Below, piece by piece: positions 39,301 to 51,400 of a DNA stretch of 64,000 nt (the stretch's first letter is position 1; each line of letters starts with the position of its first letter). The stretch is from Adiantum capillus-veneris (lineage: Eukaryota > Streptophyta > Polypodiopsida > Polypodiales > Pteridaceae). The position numbers and the translations under genes are program-made. Location: contig CM043944.1 in the NCBI GenBank assembly GCA_014529385.2, positions 80,940,384-81,004,383 of the forward strand, read 5' to 3'. The notes under the pieces are model-generated. The model was not told the DNA's origin. It saw nothing but the letters and a program-made list of their open reading frames with translations, and did no database searches.

Positions 39301-39653
39301 AAACATGGGGACATCATCCTTAGCACCTTCATGTGCAAAATCAAAGTAATCAATGTTCATTCTACTCTCTTGGTTATTGTCAGCCATGTTAGAAAATTTG
39401 TGTGTTTACTTGGTGTATGCTTTGGAAATTCAAAACCTTAGTTGCTACTCCTTTGAGCCTTTGAAAATAGGCACTTAAGTATCTACACCCACGATTCAAA
39501 TTGGTTAATTATAGAGAGTAGTGGAGTGGGTCTAACATAGCAGAGTTGCCAAGGGATAGCTCCTTTTGGACTTCTTATGGCTCAATAATGGTAAAGCTGT
39601 AGGCATGTCTTAAAAGAATACATTATTAAGACCAAATCTCACAAGACGTGCAC
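36367..39653 (-). pseudogene. Gypsy-A gag, protease, reverse transcriptase and RNase H part
   Basis: On the minus strand gag starts at about 39387 (MADNNQESRMNIDYFDF). A degenerate knuckle (CFKC) lies near 38120. The protease-like domain is at 37965-37550 with the active-site triad altered (FDLSSTTHNFIS, usually DSGATHNF) and GAPWF retained. Part of the reverse transcriptase is at 37300-37084 (VLLVQKKD, MCVNYRALN). The segment that should carry the catalytic YxDD is missing between about 37084 and 37060, and the sequence resumes in the connection (YILSTDG-like near 37000). RNase H is at 36895-36380. The domain continues at 31915 across the Copia-B insertion. Confidence 0.88.
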
Positions 39654-39827
39654 TGAAGGAGTACGAGCGGAAGTGCGACGCGAGAGAGAGTGCGAGAAGA
39701 AGAGCATGACGATATGGTGAACTCGCTCTCTACTGTAATGTGTGGAGCATAGTGAGTTCTTATTAGGTTTTTACAAAAGAATATGTGTACTTACCTGGGC
39801 GACCACATTGGGCTTTATACCCCAACA
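39654..39827 (-). repeat. Copia-C 3' LTR
   Basis: 174 bases. On the minus strand TATAAAG lies only about nine bases inside the LTR start, so U3 upstream of a TATA box is extremely short if that box is used. Confidence 0.95.
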
Positions 39828-39916
39828 ACCTCCCACTTAAAGTCCAATGTGGTACTTTAAGTGTGAGAGAAGCTACTATACAAGCTAATATACAAGAGAT
39901 GTAGAGAAGTGATGTA

Positions 39917-40300
39917 CTACCCTACACCTAACTGCTTGCGAAAATGCGCAAAGCTCTCTAAGGGAAGTCCTTTTGTAAGTAGATCAGCAGGATTTTCTGT
40001 GGTGTGAACTTTGACAAGCTGAAGTTGCTTATCCTCGAGCATTTCCCTGATGAAATGATACTTCACATCCACATGCTTTGTCTTTGAGTGATAAACTAGA
40101 TTGCGAGCCAATTGTATAGCACTTTGACTATCACAATATAACACAAGCATCTCTTCTTTGATTCCCAAATCTGTTACTAGTCGATTAAGCCAAATTGATT
40201 CTTTGCATGCCTCTGATGCTGCAACATATTCAGCCTCTGTAGTAGACTGAGTAACACAATCTTGTAATCTAGAACGCCATGATACTGCTCCACCAGCCAA
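39917..40300 (-). pseudogene. Copia-C RNase H, downstream of a frameshift
   Basis: 127 codons covering RNase H (STTEAEYVAASEA, then DSQSAIQLARNLVYHSKTKH) to the end of pol, with a TAA/TAG-terminated end at 39917. It is in a different frame from the upstream pol because of a one-base gain in a T run near 40370. Confidence 0.9.
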
Positions 40301-40340
40301 TGTAAAGACATACCCTGACGTAGACCTTCGGTTGTCTAAG

Positions 40341-41573
40341 TCACCTGCATAATCTGAGTCTGTAAAACCCTTTACACTTAGCTCCTGACTCCCATAGCAT
40401 ACGCATACTCTTTGTAGCTTTCAGGTATCTCAATATTCCTTTCACTGCCTCCCAATGTTTCTTGCCTGGGTTTGACATGTATCGACTTACTACTCCCACT
40501 GCAAAAGCAATGTCTGGGCGAGTAGCAATCATTGCATACATCAAACTACCCACTGCAGAAGCATATGGAATCTTATCCATTTCAGCCTGTTCTTCCTCAG
40601 ACACAGGACAATCTTGTTTGCTAAGTTTCACATATGGTGGCAATGGAACACTCAGTGCCTTTCCCTTCTCCATATTGAAACGTTGCAAAACCTTGTCAAT
40701 ATACTTTGTTTGAGATAACCAAATCAACTTCTTTGATCTGTCTCTCTCAATGCGCATACCAAGTATATGACTTGCCTCACCCATGTCTTTCATGTCAAAC
40801 GATTTTGCCATCTTTGACTTCAAAGCTGAAATTTCTTCCAAGTGCTTGCTAGCAATCAACATGTCATCCACATACAAAATAAGGATCAGCCAACTACCAT
40901 CCTTAGCCTTCTTTGTATATAGACAGTGATCGAACTCACTACGTTTGTAGCCTTGAGAAAGCATAAACTTGTGGAATTTATGGTACCATGCCCTCGGTGA
41001 TTGTTTTAAGCCATAAAGACTCTTTAACAACTGGCATACCCAATCTTCCTTGCCTTTCTCAACAAACCCTTCTGGCTGCTGCATATAAATTTCCACATCT
41101 AAATCACCATGCAAGAACACTGTCTTGACATCCATTTGGTGCAACACCAAATCCAATATGGCAACCAATGCAAGAAAGCATCTCAATGTAGTCATTTTGA
41201 CCACCGGAGAGAAGACTTCATCAAAGTCAATGCCTTGTTCTTGCTTAAAGCCCTTGGCAACAAGCCTTGCTTTGTACTTTGGCTGACTATCATGAGCGGT
41301 GATCTTATACCTGTAAACCCATTTACAAGGTAGAGCCTTTTTGCCCTGTGGTAATTTAACTAGCTTCCATGTCTTGTTTTTATGCAGAGCTGTCATCTCT
41401 GACTGCATGGCCAATTGCCAATTCCCGGAGTCCTTCATTTGCACTGCTTCCTTGTAACATGAAGGCTCATTGCAATCAGTCAACATGACATAGTTCATAG
41501 ATGGAACAGACCTATCAGGAGGTCGCGTGATACGTCCAGATCTACGCAAAATAGGTGGCTCAGGCTCAGCCAC
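40341..41573 (-). pseudogene. Copia-C reverse transcriptase
   Basis: 410 codons in the same frame as gag and integrase. Complete copia reverse transcriptase: KWVYRYKI near 41300, then HQMDVKTVFLHGDL near 41130, LYGLKQSPRAWY near 41010, and the catalytic YVDDM at 40877-40861. It runs into a frameshift near 40370, in a GGGTTTT context. An in-frame TAG at 41579-41577 separates it from the integrase stretch. Confidence 0.93.
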
Positions 41574-41576
41574 AAC

Positions 41577-42920
41577 CTATGGTTCCACTCTATCCTGTCC
41601 TTGCTCCTCTTGAGCCCTGACATTTTGTCTTGCACGTGCAGGTCCATCTTCTTGGAAGAAAACTCTTCTAATCTCCTCAACCCTCTCTGGTTTAGAATGA
41701 TATTTGGATTCATTAAAGTGAACATCATTGCTGCGGACAACCTTTCTGGATTCGGGATCCCAAAGTCTGTACCCCATCTCACCAAAATTACCATAGCCTA
41801 GAAAGATGCACTTTCTACTCTTTGGCTCAAGTTTGTTCCTAAATTCCTTTGGAACGTGAGTATATGCCTCACAGCCAAAGACTCTGAGATGCTTGTATGA
41901 GGGCATTTTGCCTGACCATACCATCTCTGGCACTGAATCCTTCTGCAAAACCTTGCTAGGAGATCTATTTACAAGATGAACAGCTGTTGATACAGCTTCA
42001 GCCCAAAACCCATTTGGTAGCTGTGCATTAGACAATATACTTCTGACCTTCTCTTGTATGGTCTTATTCATCCTCTCAGCAACACCATTTTGAGGAGGAT
42101 TGTAAGGAGCAGTAAGTTCACGTTTTATACCTTTTGACTCACAAAAGTCCTGAAAGGCCTTTGAAACATACTCTCCACCATTGTCAGTGCGTAAGCATTT
42201 AAGCTTCTTGCCACTCTGATTCTCCACAAGTGTCACAAACGTTTTGAAAACACTAAACGCTTCATCCTTGTGCTTGAGAAAGTAAACCCATACTTTACTC
42301 GAGTAATCATCTATAAATGTCATAAAGTAAGAAGCTCCCCCTAGAGATAGGTTAGGCATAGGTCCACACAAATCACTATGAACAAGTGCCAACTGTGTAT
42401 CTCTTCTACTGCTTCTATGCTTATGTGGCTGCTGTGTTTGCTTACCATACAGACAATGTTCACAGAATTCAAAATCATTAAATGAAAAGCCAGGAAAATA
42501 ACCAGAACGAGACAAGATTTCCATTCCCTTCTTGGACATATGTCCTAACCGGCTATGCCACAAAGAAACGTTCGGCTGCTCGGTTACATTGATTACATTT
42601 TTAGAGACATTTGATACATAAATCATGTAAAGTCCTCTAGAATTTACTCCATGTGCTACTGTCATAGAACCCTTGGATATCTTCCACATGTTCTGTCCAA
42701 AAGTGGTGACGTAGCCAGCATCATCAAGTAAACCTGTGCTGATCAAGCTCTTTGTAATTGCGGGAACATGTCTCACATTCTTCAGCGTGAAAGAAGAGCC
42801 ATTCTGAAACTTCAATTGAACATCTCCAACACCTAAGATCTCACATGTGTGCCCATTGCCTAGCCGAACATGATCTTTAGTGGTCACATAAGAGGTAAAC
42901 CACTCCTTGTTTGGAGACAC
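41577..42920 (-). pseudogene. Copia-C protease to integrase
   Basis: 447 codons. The protease follows directly on the DSGAS motif (just upstream, at about 42935-42921). The pre-integrase HHCC region (LWHSRLGHMS, FCEHC) lies near 42560-42460. The integrase core has HSDLCGPM (near 42385), the second catalytic Asp in TDNGGEY (near 42190) and the Glu in GVAERMNKTIQE (near 42080). The C-terminal GKxPSYKHLRVFGCEAY region is near 41900. It ends at TAG 41579-41577. Confidence 0.93.
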
Positions 42921-42947
42921 ATGAAGTGATGCCCCTGAGTCTATAAT

Positions 42948-43895
42948 CTAGTCACTCAGTGCATTTCCATCAGATGCTGTAAGAAGAGCTGAGTCCATTG
43001 TATTCTTCAAGAAGTAGATGTCTCCTGACACTAGACTGTCATCCTCTGCAACAGTGTTTGTCACATTTATTTCTTGGATCTTCACTGAGGACTTGTTCTT
43101 CTCACCATGGTCTTCAGCTTTCTCTTTGCCTTTTTCTGCTTTCCATTCTCTGCAGTCTCTTTTCATGTGACCCTTCTTGCCACAATGGTAGAATTCTATG
43201 TCACTCTTGCCTTTAGCACTGCGGGACTTGCTACGAGACTGATTCCTCTTTCCACCTTTGTACTTTTCTTTGGTCCTTCCCCTGACAACTAAGGCTATTC
43301 CTTTGCCTTTGTCCATTGTCTTTCTATTGGTTTCTTCAGTAAGCAGACTTCCTTCTACACCTGCTATGTTCAAACCATCTGGAGGTGCAGAATTACTCAA
43401 AGCTGTGCGAAAAGTGTCCCAACTTTCCGGCAATGTGATCAACAGGAACATAGCTCTAACAGGTTCATCAAACTTGACACCTTGAGCTGACAACTGACTG
43501 TAGATTGTGTTGAATTCATTCAGATGATTGGACATAGGTGTCCCTTCTTTCATCTTCAAGTCAACAAGCTTCTTAAGCCAGTATACCTGTGAAGCTGCAC
43601 TCTGCTTCTCATAAAGATCACTCAGCTTTAACCATGCTTGATAAGCTGACATCTCGTCTGCTACATTGAAGTAAACGCTTTCTGCCAAAGTCAGCATAAT
43701 GGTAGAAAGTGCCAATTCATCCATTTTGCTCCATTCATCTTCGTCCATATCTTCTGGTTTTATCCCCTTGAGCTTTATAGGTTTTATCTGCTTCTTTTGT
43801 ACCAACACGTGCCAAATCTGCTTCTTCCACAATGGGAAATTGGTTCCATCCAGCTTCTTGATATTGTAAAGAGCAGTGTCCTGTGATCCAGCCAT
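42948..43895 (-). pseudogene. Copia-C gag
   Basis: 315 codons from ATG 43895. A UBN2-type gag domain occupies about residues 30-200 (DGTNFPLWKKQIWHVL, LTLAESVYFNVADE). The knuckle near 43205-43160 reads FYHCGKKGHMKRDC; the first of the three cysteines is replaced by Phe, which would weaken zinc binding. TAG at 42950-42948 stops translation just before the protease motif. In related elements a Trp codon stands here, so a single G-to-A change is likely. Confidence 0.92.
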
Positions 43896-44379
43896 AGCTA
43901 CGCTTCACAGTAGTTTACTTTCCTGGGAAAAATTTGGCAGAGTTTCCCCTGTAAACTGACCTCTGAACCAATATCAACCTGATGAACTAGTGGATGTCGC
44001 CTACAGTCTGTGTGTAGATGCGCCCGTGTTGTATGTGACACGCCTCCAAGAACTGTGAGTCGTCCTTCGATGTGTAGACAGCCACAAATCAACACTCTGG
44101 GAGTGTCGATATCCTCAGCACCTACAGTCGTAGGCCGAAAACCCCAAATTTGTAGAGTTGGATCTGCACTCTCCGAGATCACGTAGTCGAAAATGGCCTG
44201 CGCAGACCTTTGTCGAAGCCGAACGGTGGCCGAGATGACCTCAGAATGAAATTATGAGAACACCGAGCCCTTCCCGATCTCCCACGAGATTTGGGGCCGT
44301 GTCTTCGCCTGTCGAATTTCACTCCAATCTGAGCTGGTGACTCTAGCCTCCTGCAGTGCTGCCCCGAGCCTCGATCTGA

Positions 44380-44391
44380 GCTCTGATACCA
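44380..44391 (-). other. Copia-C primer binding site
   Basis: The minus strand reads TGGTATCAGAGC two bases after the LTR end. Confidence 0.93.
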
Positions 44392-44393
44392 GT

Positions 44394-44587
44394 TGAAGGA
44401 GTACGAGCGGAAGTGCGACGCGAGAGAGAGTGCGAGAAGAAGAGCACGACGATATGGTGAACTCGCTCTCTACTGTAATGTGTGGAGCATAGTGAGTTCT
44501 TATTAGGTTTTTACAAAAGAATATGTGTACATACCTGGCGGCCCGCCCACTTACCTGGGCGACCACATTGGGCTTTATACCCCAACA
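44394..44587 (-). repeat. Copia-C 5' LTR
   Basis: 194 bases. It matches the 3' LTR except for a 20-base GC-rich block near 44532-44552 that repeats the flanking word ACCTGG(G)CG, and two or three substitutions. Confidence 0.95.
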
Positions 44588-44739
44588 TGCACCATATCCC
44601 ACATAGTGGGATCAAGAAAACCAATAAAAGATCTGAGTTCCACTTACCCTAATATAATTAACAACATCATCTATTAATAGGCTACTTAAGGACCTCTCTT
44701 CTTAAGAAAGAAAAGAGAAACCAAATGCTCTGATACCAA
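44588..44739 (-). other. Gypsy-A leader with primer binding site
   Basis: The primer site TGGTATCAGAGC reads on the minus strand at 44738-44727, one base from the LTR. The leader continues at 39653 after removal of Copia-C. Confidence 0.85.
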
Positions 44740-46445
44740 TGTAATGGAAATGGCCTATGAACTTCAAGAGTAGCAAAATTAGGGAATTAGATAAAGCAAT
44801 TTTGTGAGTACTTTGTGAGCATAGCGGGTGAACTTAATTGATGGTAGTACCATAAACATGGTACTTAGTTAACTTGGCATGAACAATACTTTTGCAAGAG
44901 AAAGAGTGTAGAGAACTTGACAACAATTGAGGACCGGATTTATGTGGAGCCGGTCCCCCCTCCAATAGGATTTTGTATTATAGATTCTCCCATCAAGAGA
45001 GACTTGGTATAATACAATCTTTGTGTTCCTTGTGACCTTGGTGATGCTATGAAAATGGAAAGCTTCATGCATCACGAGCATAACATAGACTTTGTAAAAA
45101 AGCATTAACCATCCCCGGCCTCAGTCACAAGGCCTCAAAACACCTTTGAAGGTGGAGAGAGATAGCGGGGAATGAGGGTAGGAAAGAGGAAGAAGAAACA
45201 TTCCATAGGAGAAAGAAATAGTTTCTCACTTATCATCTCTTTTCTTGCTAGCATACATAATAGCATAGTAATGAATATGGAAAGCTTAAGTATTGAAGCA
45301 TGGCTCTTGGTTGGATTTGCATTCCATAGCCAAGAGTGTTGGTGTAGGCACTCAACATCTCAACAAGCTTGGAGAAGGAGGTGGAGTTCCTCTACTTTCA
45401 CTAAGTGAGAATACTTGAAAAAAATGAATGTGAGAGAGTTTTATACCTCCCGAGAAGACCCCTTGCTTGGTTTGGGTGAGTTCTCCTTTTTGCTCATGAC
45501 TCAAGCTCATTGGACCCCTCTCCCCCTAGCCAATCACATGCAACATGCATTTCAAGCACATGGGTAGTCTTTAGACAACTGTCCTCCTTATCCCTTTCAG
45601 AGAGAGAGCCTAAAAATATCTAGATATTTGTTGAATGGAACTAGAAGCTCATTGGACCCCTCTTTAGCCCAAACAATAGCATTCAAGAACACCATGTGGC
45701 TAAGCATAGGGAGAGTTTAACATGTGTCCATGTGCCCCTTGATAAAAGGGGGTGCCCTTCGGGTGAGTGGGAGGTTAAATCAAAGATTCCCCTAACTTTG
45801 GGGCTTTTCCCCTCCTTTGTAGGGTCTCTTTTTGACTCAAGCACCTTACCCCCCATGCATGGGAAGCTTCTCAAACACCTTCCTCAAAATCACGACATGC
45901 ACCTCAAGCACCTTAGTCAAGCACGACATGTACCTCAAGCTTAGGTCGGGTTCCCACCTCAAGCCAACCCTAGCTTGCCTATGATCAAATGACTTTTAGC
46001 ACTAACCTTGAAGATAACCCTAAGGTCTTTTAAGCTCCATTAGATGCACGTTACTCTTTGATAGACTACCTTCTTTTGGACCCCTATTGAGATGTAACCA
46101 TATCACCTCTTAATCCCCTGTTGAATAAGTCTAGAAGCACTTATTGCACATTGCTCTTTGGTAGGCCATCTCCTTTTGGACCGCTATTGAGATGCAACCA
46201 TCTCTCCTCTTAGTCCCATGCTGAGATAAGTCTAGAAGCACTTATTACACATTGCTCTTTGGTAGAAAATCTTCTTTTGGACCCCTATTGAGATGTAACC
46301 ATCTCTCCTTTTGGTCCCCTGTTGAGATATGTCTAGAAGCACATGTCTCTATTCTAACTCTTGTTCCTGTTTATCCTCCCACATTAAATGATCATTTTAA
46401 TATGAGAAAATCATTCGGATTATCTAGATATTAGATTTTATGACA
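44740..46445 (-). repeat. Gypsy-A 5' LTR
   Basis: About 1,706 bases. On the minus strand it begins TGTCATAAAATC at 46445 and ends CCATTACA at 44740. A minus-strand TATA box (TATAAAA) lies at 45445-45439. A three-unit 100-bp minisatellite lies near its outer end. No gene lies within. The only other LTR of this family in the window is the partial one at 1-176. Confidence 0.85.
46046..46345. repeat. Three tandem units of about 100 bp in the Gypsy-A LTR
   Basis: Units start at 46046, 46146 and 46246. Each contains TTTGG(A)CC..TATTGAGATG(T/C)AACCAT and GTCTAGAAGCAC. The single unit visible at 1-70 belongs to the same LTR family. Confidence 0.88.
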
Positions 46446-46790
46446 TAATAACAGCCTTTGCATTAGGGAAGAAAGAAAAACCATTCATCTTGGAGGATGG
46501 TTATCTTCTAAATGGCAATAGGCTATGTGTTACTCACCCATACAATAAGAAAGTCATGTATGAATCCCATGTTTCTCCTTATGCGGGGCAAAGAGGGATT
46601 CCATAATCTACTCTTCAAGGAGTAGAAATGTATTTCTATTCTGTCTATCATGAAAAGTAAACATACAAGAATATGTTTCAAAATGTGTGGTATGCCAAAA
46701 GACCAAGTATGATAGAGGAAAGCAACCTGGACCACTCCAGTCATTTCCAATCCCTAATTCACCATGGGAGAGTATATCCCAGTGGATCAA
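46446..46790 (+). pseudogene. Gypsy-A-family integrase fragment, plus strand
   Basis: The plus strand encodes the integrase zinc-finger region (LEDGYLLNGNRLCVTHPYNK, then a VSPYAGQRGIP-like stretch) and the start of the core (decayed). It is homologous to the reverse complement of about 31560-31870 of Gypsy-A. Its 5' part is missing because the Gypsy-A LTR abuts it at 46445. Stops interrupt it. Confidence 0.8.
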
Positions 46791-47604
46791 TTGAGCTAAT
46801 AGCGTCAACTGCATCTCAAAGACAACCATGTCTCTTATGCTATCTCATACAATGAAATCAACACCGTATGAAGTTCCCTAAATGACCACAATGCCAACAC
46901 ATAACCTGTTGGCGTGGACATGAATGCCTCTATCTCACATGAGTTGTAGATGACTCAAATCTGTCATACATGACATGTAATATTTTCCACAATGCACTTG
47001 TAGTAGGCTTGTGCATAACAAGAGCATATGCTGACTCTACAAGGTGCAAATGAATAGTAGATAATTCCATCTCCTCTAGATCCTGCCACTAATGGTGAGA
47101 CATCCTGCAAGGTCTAGCTACATCACCACTCAATGGTCTACGCAAACCTCACTGTGTCAATTCATGAAGCATACACTCTCACCATGACACAAAGTCTGAA
47201 CCATCAAACCTATTCATCCCTAAGAGGTCATAGTTTGAATGATCTTTTGTCTCTACCATGAGACCAAAGTAGCAAACTAGAAGGAAAAACTACATGTCCA
47301 AAAGCACCTGTCAACTGTCCAAAAAATTATGGCACCAGATATGCAAAACTATGACACAATGCATAGACCACATCAACCATAAAATCTCTTTGCCATAACA
47401 CACTATCACCAATGCATAAGTGTGGCAATTGTCAATGAGAGTGGAAAAAGAAGACCATATGTAAACATGAGCCAAAATTGAGCTCAAGCACCTCTCCAGA
47501 ACCTGTCATAAACCTGGAAACAAATCCAGCAAACCCTACTTTGCCAAAACACTAGCAATTGTGAGCTAATTGCAAAGCTCACACTGGCTGGTATCGATGC
47601 ATAC
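46791..47604. other. Unassigned stretch
   Basis: No long frame or recognised domain. It is probably decayed retroelement sequence, given both neighbours. Confidence 0.4.
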
Positions 47605-48450
47605 ATGCACTATCTTCCACCTGCAGATAAAATCCTGAGTGCTACATTCAGTTGCAACTTGGATAGCATCAGTCAATGTCATCTCAAGACCATGAGCAAA
47701 TGCGCATCAAACCGCACTCAAAATAAATGCATTAACCTTTTCAAATCTATGTCGTATCTCCAACCTGAGATTAACAACGATCTCACATTTGAGAGAAAAC
47801 ATGCCAGCAATACCATTCTCACACCTGAGAGAAAACCATATGTGGAATCCTTGATGTACGTTGTCGTGCCGCTTTGCGGGCACGGGTTGAAAATCGAGGA
47901 TGAGAGAGCCACTACATGTTTTGACAGAATTGGTATAAATTGTCATCATGCCTTTTTTCCAAATATGGCTACTCGAGAGAGAATGTGGTTGATCTTTGGT
48001 AGTACTTTGATTGATATGCATGCAAAATGTTGTGCTCAACAATGCTTTGGCAGGGATGTATGCCAAAATTGTTGTACTTGGCAATGCTTGACCGACATGT
48101 ATGTCAAAAGTGGTGCACTTCGGAAGCATCAGAGTTGGAAATTTATAGTAGCCAATTCAGAAGCATCTAAAAAACCCAAGGGGTCCAGAGGTCCTCTCTC
48201 TCATGAGGACTTTGATAAAGCTAAGAAAGAGAAATTACGTTTTCAATGTTTAGGAAGCGGTCATGGCAAAAAGGATTGTCCCAAGGGGAAATCTGCTGCT
48301 CATGGCAAGGAGAAAGCAGTGCACACTGTGCAACCACTACCTCTTGAGTCTTCCTCACGATTCTCTACAATGGAAGTAACACACACCAAGGTGGTGCATG
48401 AATGTTGTCTCACAGCTTCCATGTACAGACCTTCGGACCACATGAGTTAG
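47605..48450 (+). pseudogene. Chimeric ORF: PPR-like stretch joined to a gypsy gag end
   Basis: The 281-codon open frame has three parts. Residues 1 to about 125 are unrecognised. Residues about 130-175 contain STLIDMHAKC and LTDMYVKSGAL with CFGR..CTWQCL between them, which resembles the pattern of plant pentatricopeptide repeat proteins (LIDMYAKCG...FDRM...VVTWNAM). From about residue 190 it is the C-terminal part of a gypsy gag with a knuckle LRFQCLGSGHGKKDCP that has lost its first Cys. The pol of Gypsy-E follows. The PPR assignment is by eye only. Confidence 0.4.
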
Positions 48451-51400
48451 TCCGTATGCAAGGATCTCTGCAAGGGCATAAGGTGCGCATCTTGGTAGAT
48501 GACGGTGCTACTCACAATTTTATCAATTATGGATTGGTGAAAAGACTCAAATTGCCTCAAACTCCGAGTACCCACCGCTACAAGGTATCAATGATGAATG
48601 GACATGACACCAAAATCTAGGATACTCAAGTCCGAGCCGTCCCGTTGGAAGTACAAGGCTTGGATTTTCAAGTTATGAACATGGAGAGGGCAGATGTGGT
48701 CCTTGGTAGGGAATGGTTGCATAGCCTATGACCATCACTGAAGCGTAGCTATGAGCACAACATCTTGATGTTCGAATCTCATGGTGCACATGTGTTGTTG
48801 TTAAGAGAGAAGGATGTACCTTCTTCACCATTGATATGTACAGCTGAGCTTATGCAGCTCGTTTTTGATAATGAAATAGATCAAATTTTATTGTGTTACT
48901 CCTTGTCTCATTTTCTCTCTAACATTGAATCTGTTGAACATTCCTCAATGCTGCATGCTTCTCTCTCATCTCTTCCACCAATGGCTACACCAAGCAAAAG
49001 TTGCTAGTGATTTAAAAAATTTATTAAAGGAATTTCACGATGTTTTTCCTAATGATTTGCCACTAGGATTACCGCCAACACGATCGGTGAAAAAAAGCAT
49101 CGATGTGGTTGCAGGTAGTAAACTTGTCAGTAAACCATCCTACCGCATGAGTTACTTTGAAGCTGCTGAGGTGGAACGTCAGCTTGCTGACTACCTTAGC
49201 AGAGCGTTTATCCAACCCAATTCTTCACCATGGGCTTCTCCTATCCTATTAGTGAAGAAAAAAGACGGTAGTATGCGCATGTGCGTAGACTACCGTGGAT
49301 TAAATGCGATTACTGTTAAGAACAAGTACCCATTGCCACGCGTGGATGAGTTGTTCGATAAACTCACTCATGCTTGTTTTTTACGAAAATAGACTTGCGG
49401 TCAGGTTATCACCAAGTCCGTATTTGACTTGCTGATATACCCAAAACTGCATTTCCAACAAGGTTTGGACACTACGAGTTTTGGTGATGTCCTTTGGGTT
49501 AACCAATGTGCCCGCAACATTCATGACACTTATGGATAGTGTCTTGAAGCCATATTTGGGCAAATTTGTCATCGCTTTTCTCGATGAAATTCTAGTCTAC
49601 AGTGCTTTTGAATAAGAACACTTACAACATCTGGCAGGTATTCGAATTGTTACGAGCAAATAAATTATATGCCAAGGAATCTAAGTGTGATTCTCTGAAA
49701 GAAGAAATTCACTATCTTGGGCATGTTATTTCAGATAATCGGCTATATATGGATCAATCCAAAGTGATACAATCTAGCAGTGGCCTTCTCTTAAAAATTT
49801 GGAGGAGTTACAGATTTTTTAAGGATTTGCAGGCTTTTATCGAAGGTTCGTTAAAAACTATGCTAATATTGTTGTTCCCATGACAGACCAACTAAAAAGC
49901 AAAGGCAAAGCTTTTCAGTGGGGAACGCTCAATAGCATAGTTTCGATACGCTCAAGGATGCATTAGCTACAACTCCCATACTAGCTATTGTAGACCCTTT
50001 GAAACCATTCCTTTTGGAAACGACCAGTGACCGTGCTATTGGAGCAGTCCTGTTACAAGACGGACGGCCAATTGCATTTGAAAGCAAGAAGCTTGATGCA
50101 GCACATCAGAACTACTCTGCTTATGAACGCGACCTCTATACAATAGTGTCTGCCTTAAAACATGGCGGCATTATTTGTATGGTGCTCAGTTTGAGATTGT
50201 GTTTGACCATGAAAGCATCAAATGGTTTACACAAAAAGCTGATTTGAAGGGTCGGAACGCCAGGTGGATCGAGATTCTTTAGGAATATGACGCCAAGCTC
50301 CAATATTGTAAAAGACGATACAATGTGGTGGCTGATGCTCTAAGTCGTATGCCGGAGATCAATTCTCTCTTGTTCACGGAACTTTGTATTGAATTTTTGG
50401 ATTCTCTGAAAGGCAAATATGAGCATGATGACACATATTCTAAAGTGTGGAGCCATGTTCCAATGAGGGATCCTTCTCACTCCAATGATGGTAGTGTAGT
50501 GTCAACCTCCACACATAGTTCTCCTCTATCGAGTGACGAACTACAACGATGGAAGCATTTCACCATCAATAATGGGTACCTACTCCATAAGGGGAGAGTT
50601 TGTGTACCGATGGACACAGACATTCGTCGCCAAATTCTTTATGAATGTCATGATAGTCCAAGTGCAGGGCACTCGGGTATTAGAAAGACTTACGCGTTTT
50701 ACTGGCCAGGTTTACATGGCTTTGTTCAAGCTTATGTCTTGCATTGCCAAATGTCAAGTTAATAAAGATGAGTGCCTAAAAGCAGGAGGACTCTTACATC
50801 CTTTGGATATTCCCAATGGTAAATGAGAAAGTATCTCTATGGATTTTATTGTGGGTTTACCAACCACTGTACGAGATCATGACTCGGTATGGGTGGTCAT
50901 AGACCGGTTGACTAAACTATGTAAGTTTATTTCAACCAAATCAATGATTAAGACTCCAGAACTAGACAAGTTATTTGTGGACAACCTATACAAGTTGTAT
51001 GGTTTGCCAAGTAACATTGTCAGTGATTGTGATCCCAAGTTTAACAGTCATTTTTGGAGGGCCGTGTTCAAACGATTGGGTACACAACTAAACCTCAGTA
51101 CAACCGATCATCCAGAAAGAGATGGTCAGAGTGAACGAGTTAACCAAGTGCTAGAGGATATGCTACAAGCATACGTCAGCAAGAAATAGTCAATCTAGGA
51201 AGAATATTTACCTATTCTTGAGTTTGCCTACAATAGTGCTAAGAATGTCACAACTGGATTTAGTCCTTTCATGCTCATGTATGGGTTTCAACCTAGGTTA
51301 CCTGTTACGGTGGGGTTGGCAACAAAAAAACTCCAACAGGTTAAGGATTTTCTCCAAGACCACATGGATATGCTGAAACTGGCTTGTCAGGATGTCCGAC

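Larger units (their letters stand above)
39654..44587 (-). mobile_element. Copia-C: almost intact Ty1/copia element inserted in Gypsy-A leader
   Basis: LTRs are at 39654-39827 (3') and 44394-44587 (5'), flanked by the target duplication TGCAC (39649-39653 and 44588-44592). On the minus strand the LTR reads TGTTGGGG...CTCCTTCA. The primer site is at 44391-44380 and the polypurine tract (AAGTGGGAGGT) at 39838-39828. The total is 4,934 bases. The LTRs are essentially identical apart from an extra 20-base block in the 5' LTR. The coding region has only three frame-breaking lesions, the fewest in this window. Confidence 0.97.
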
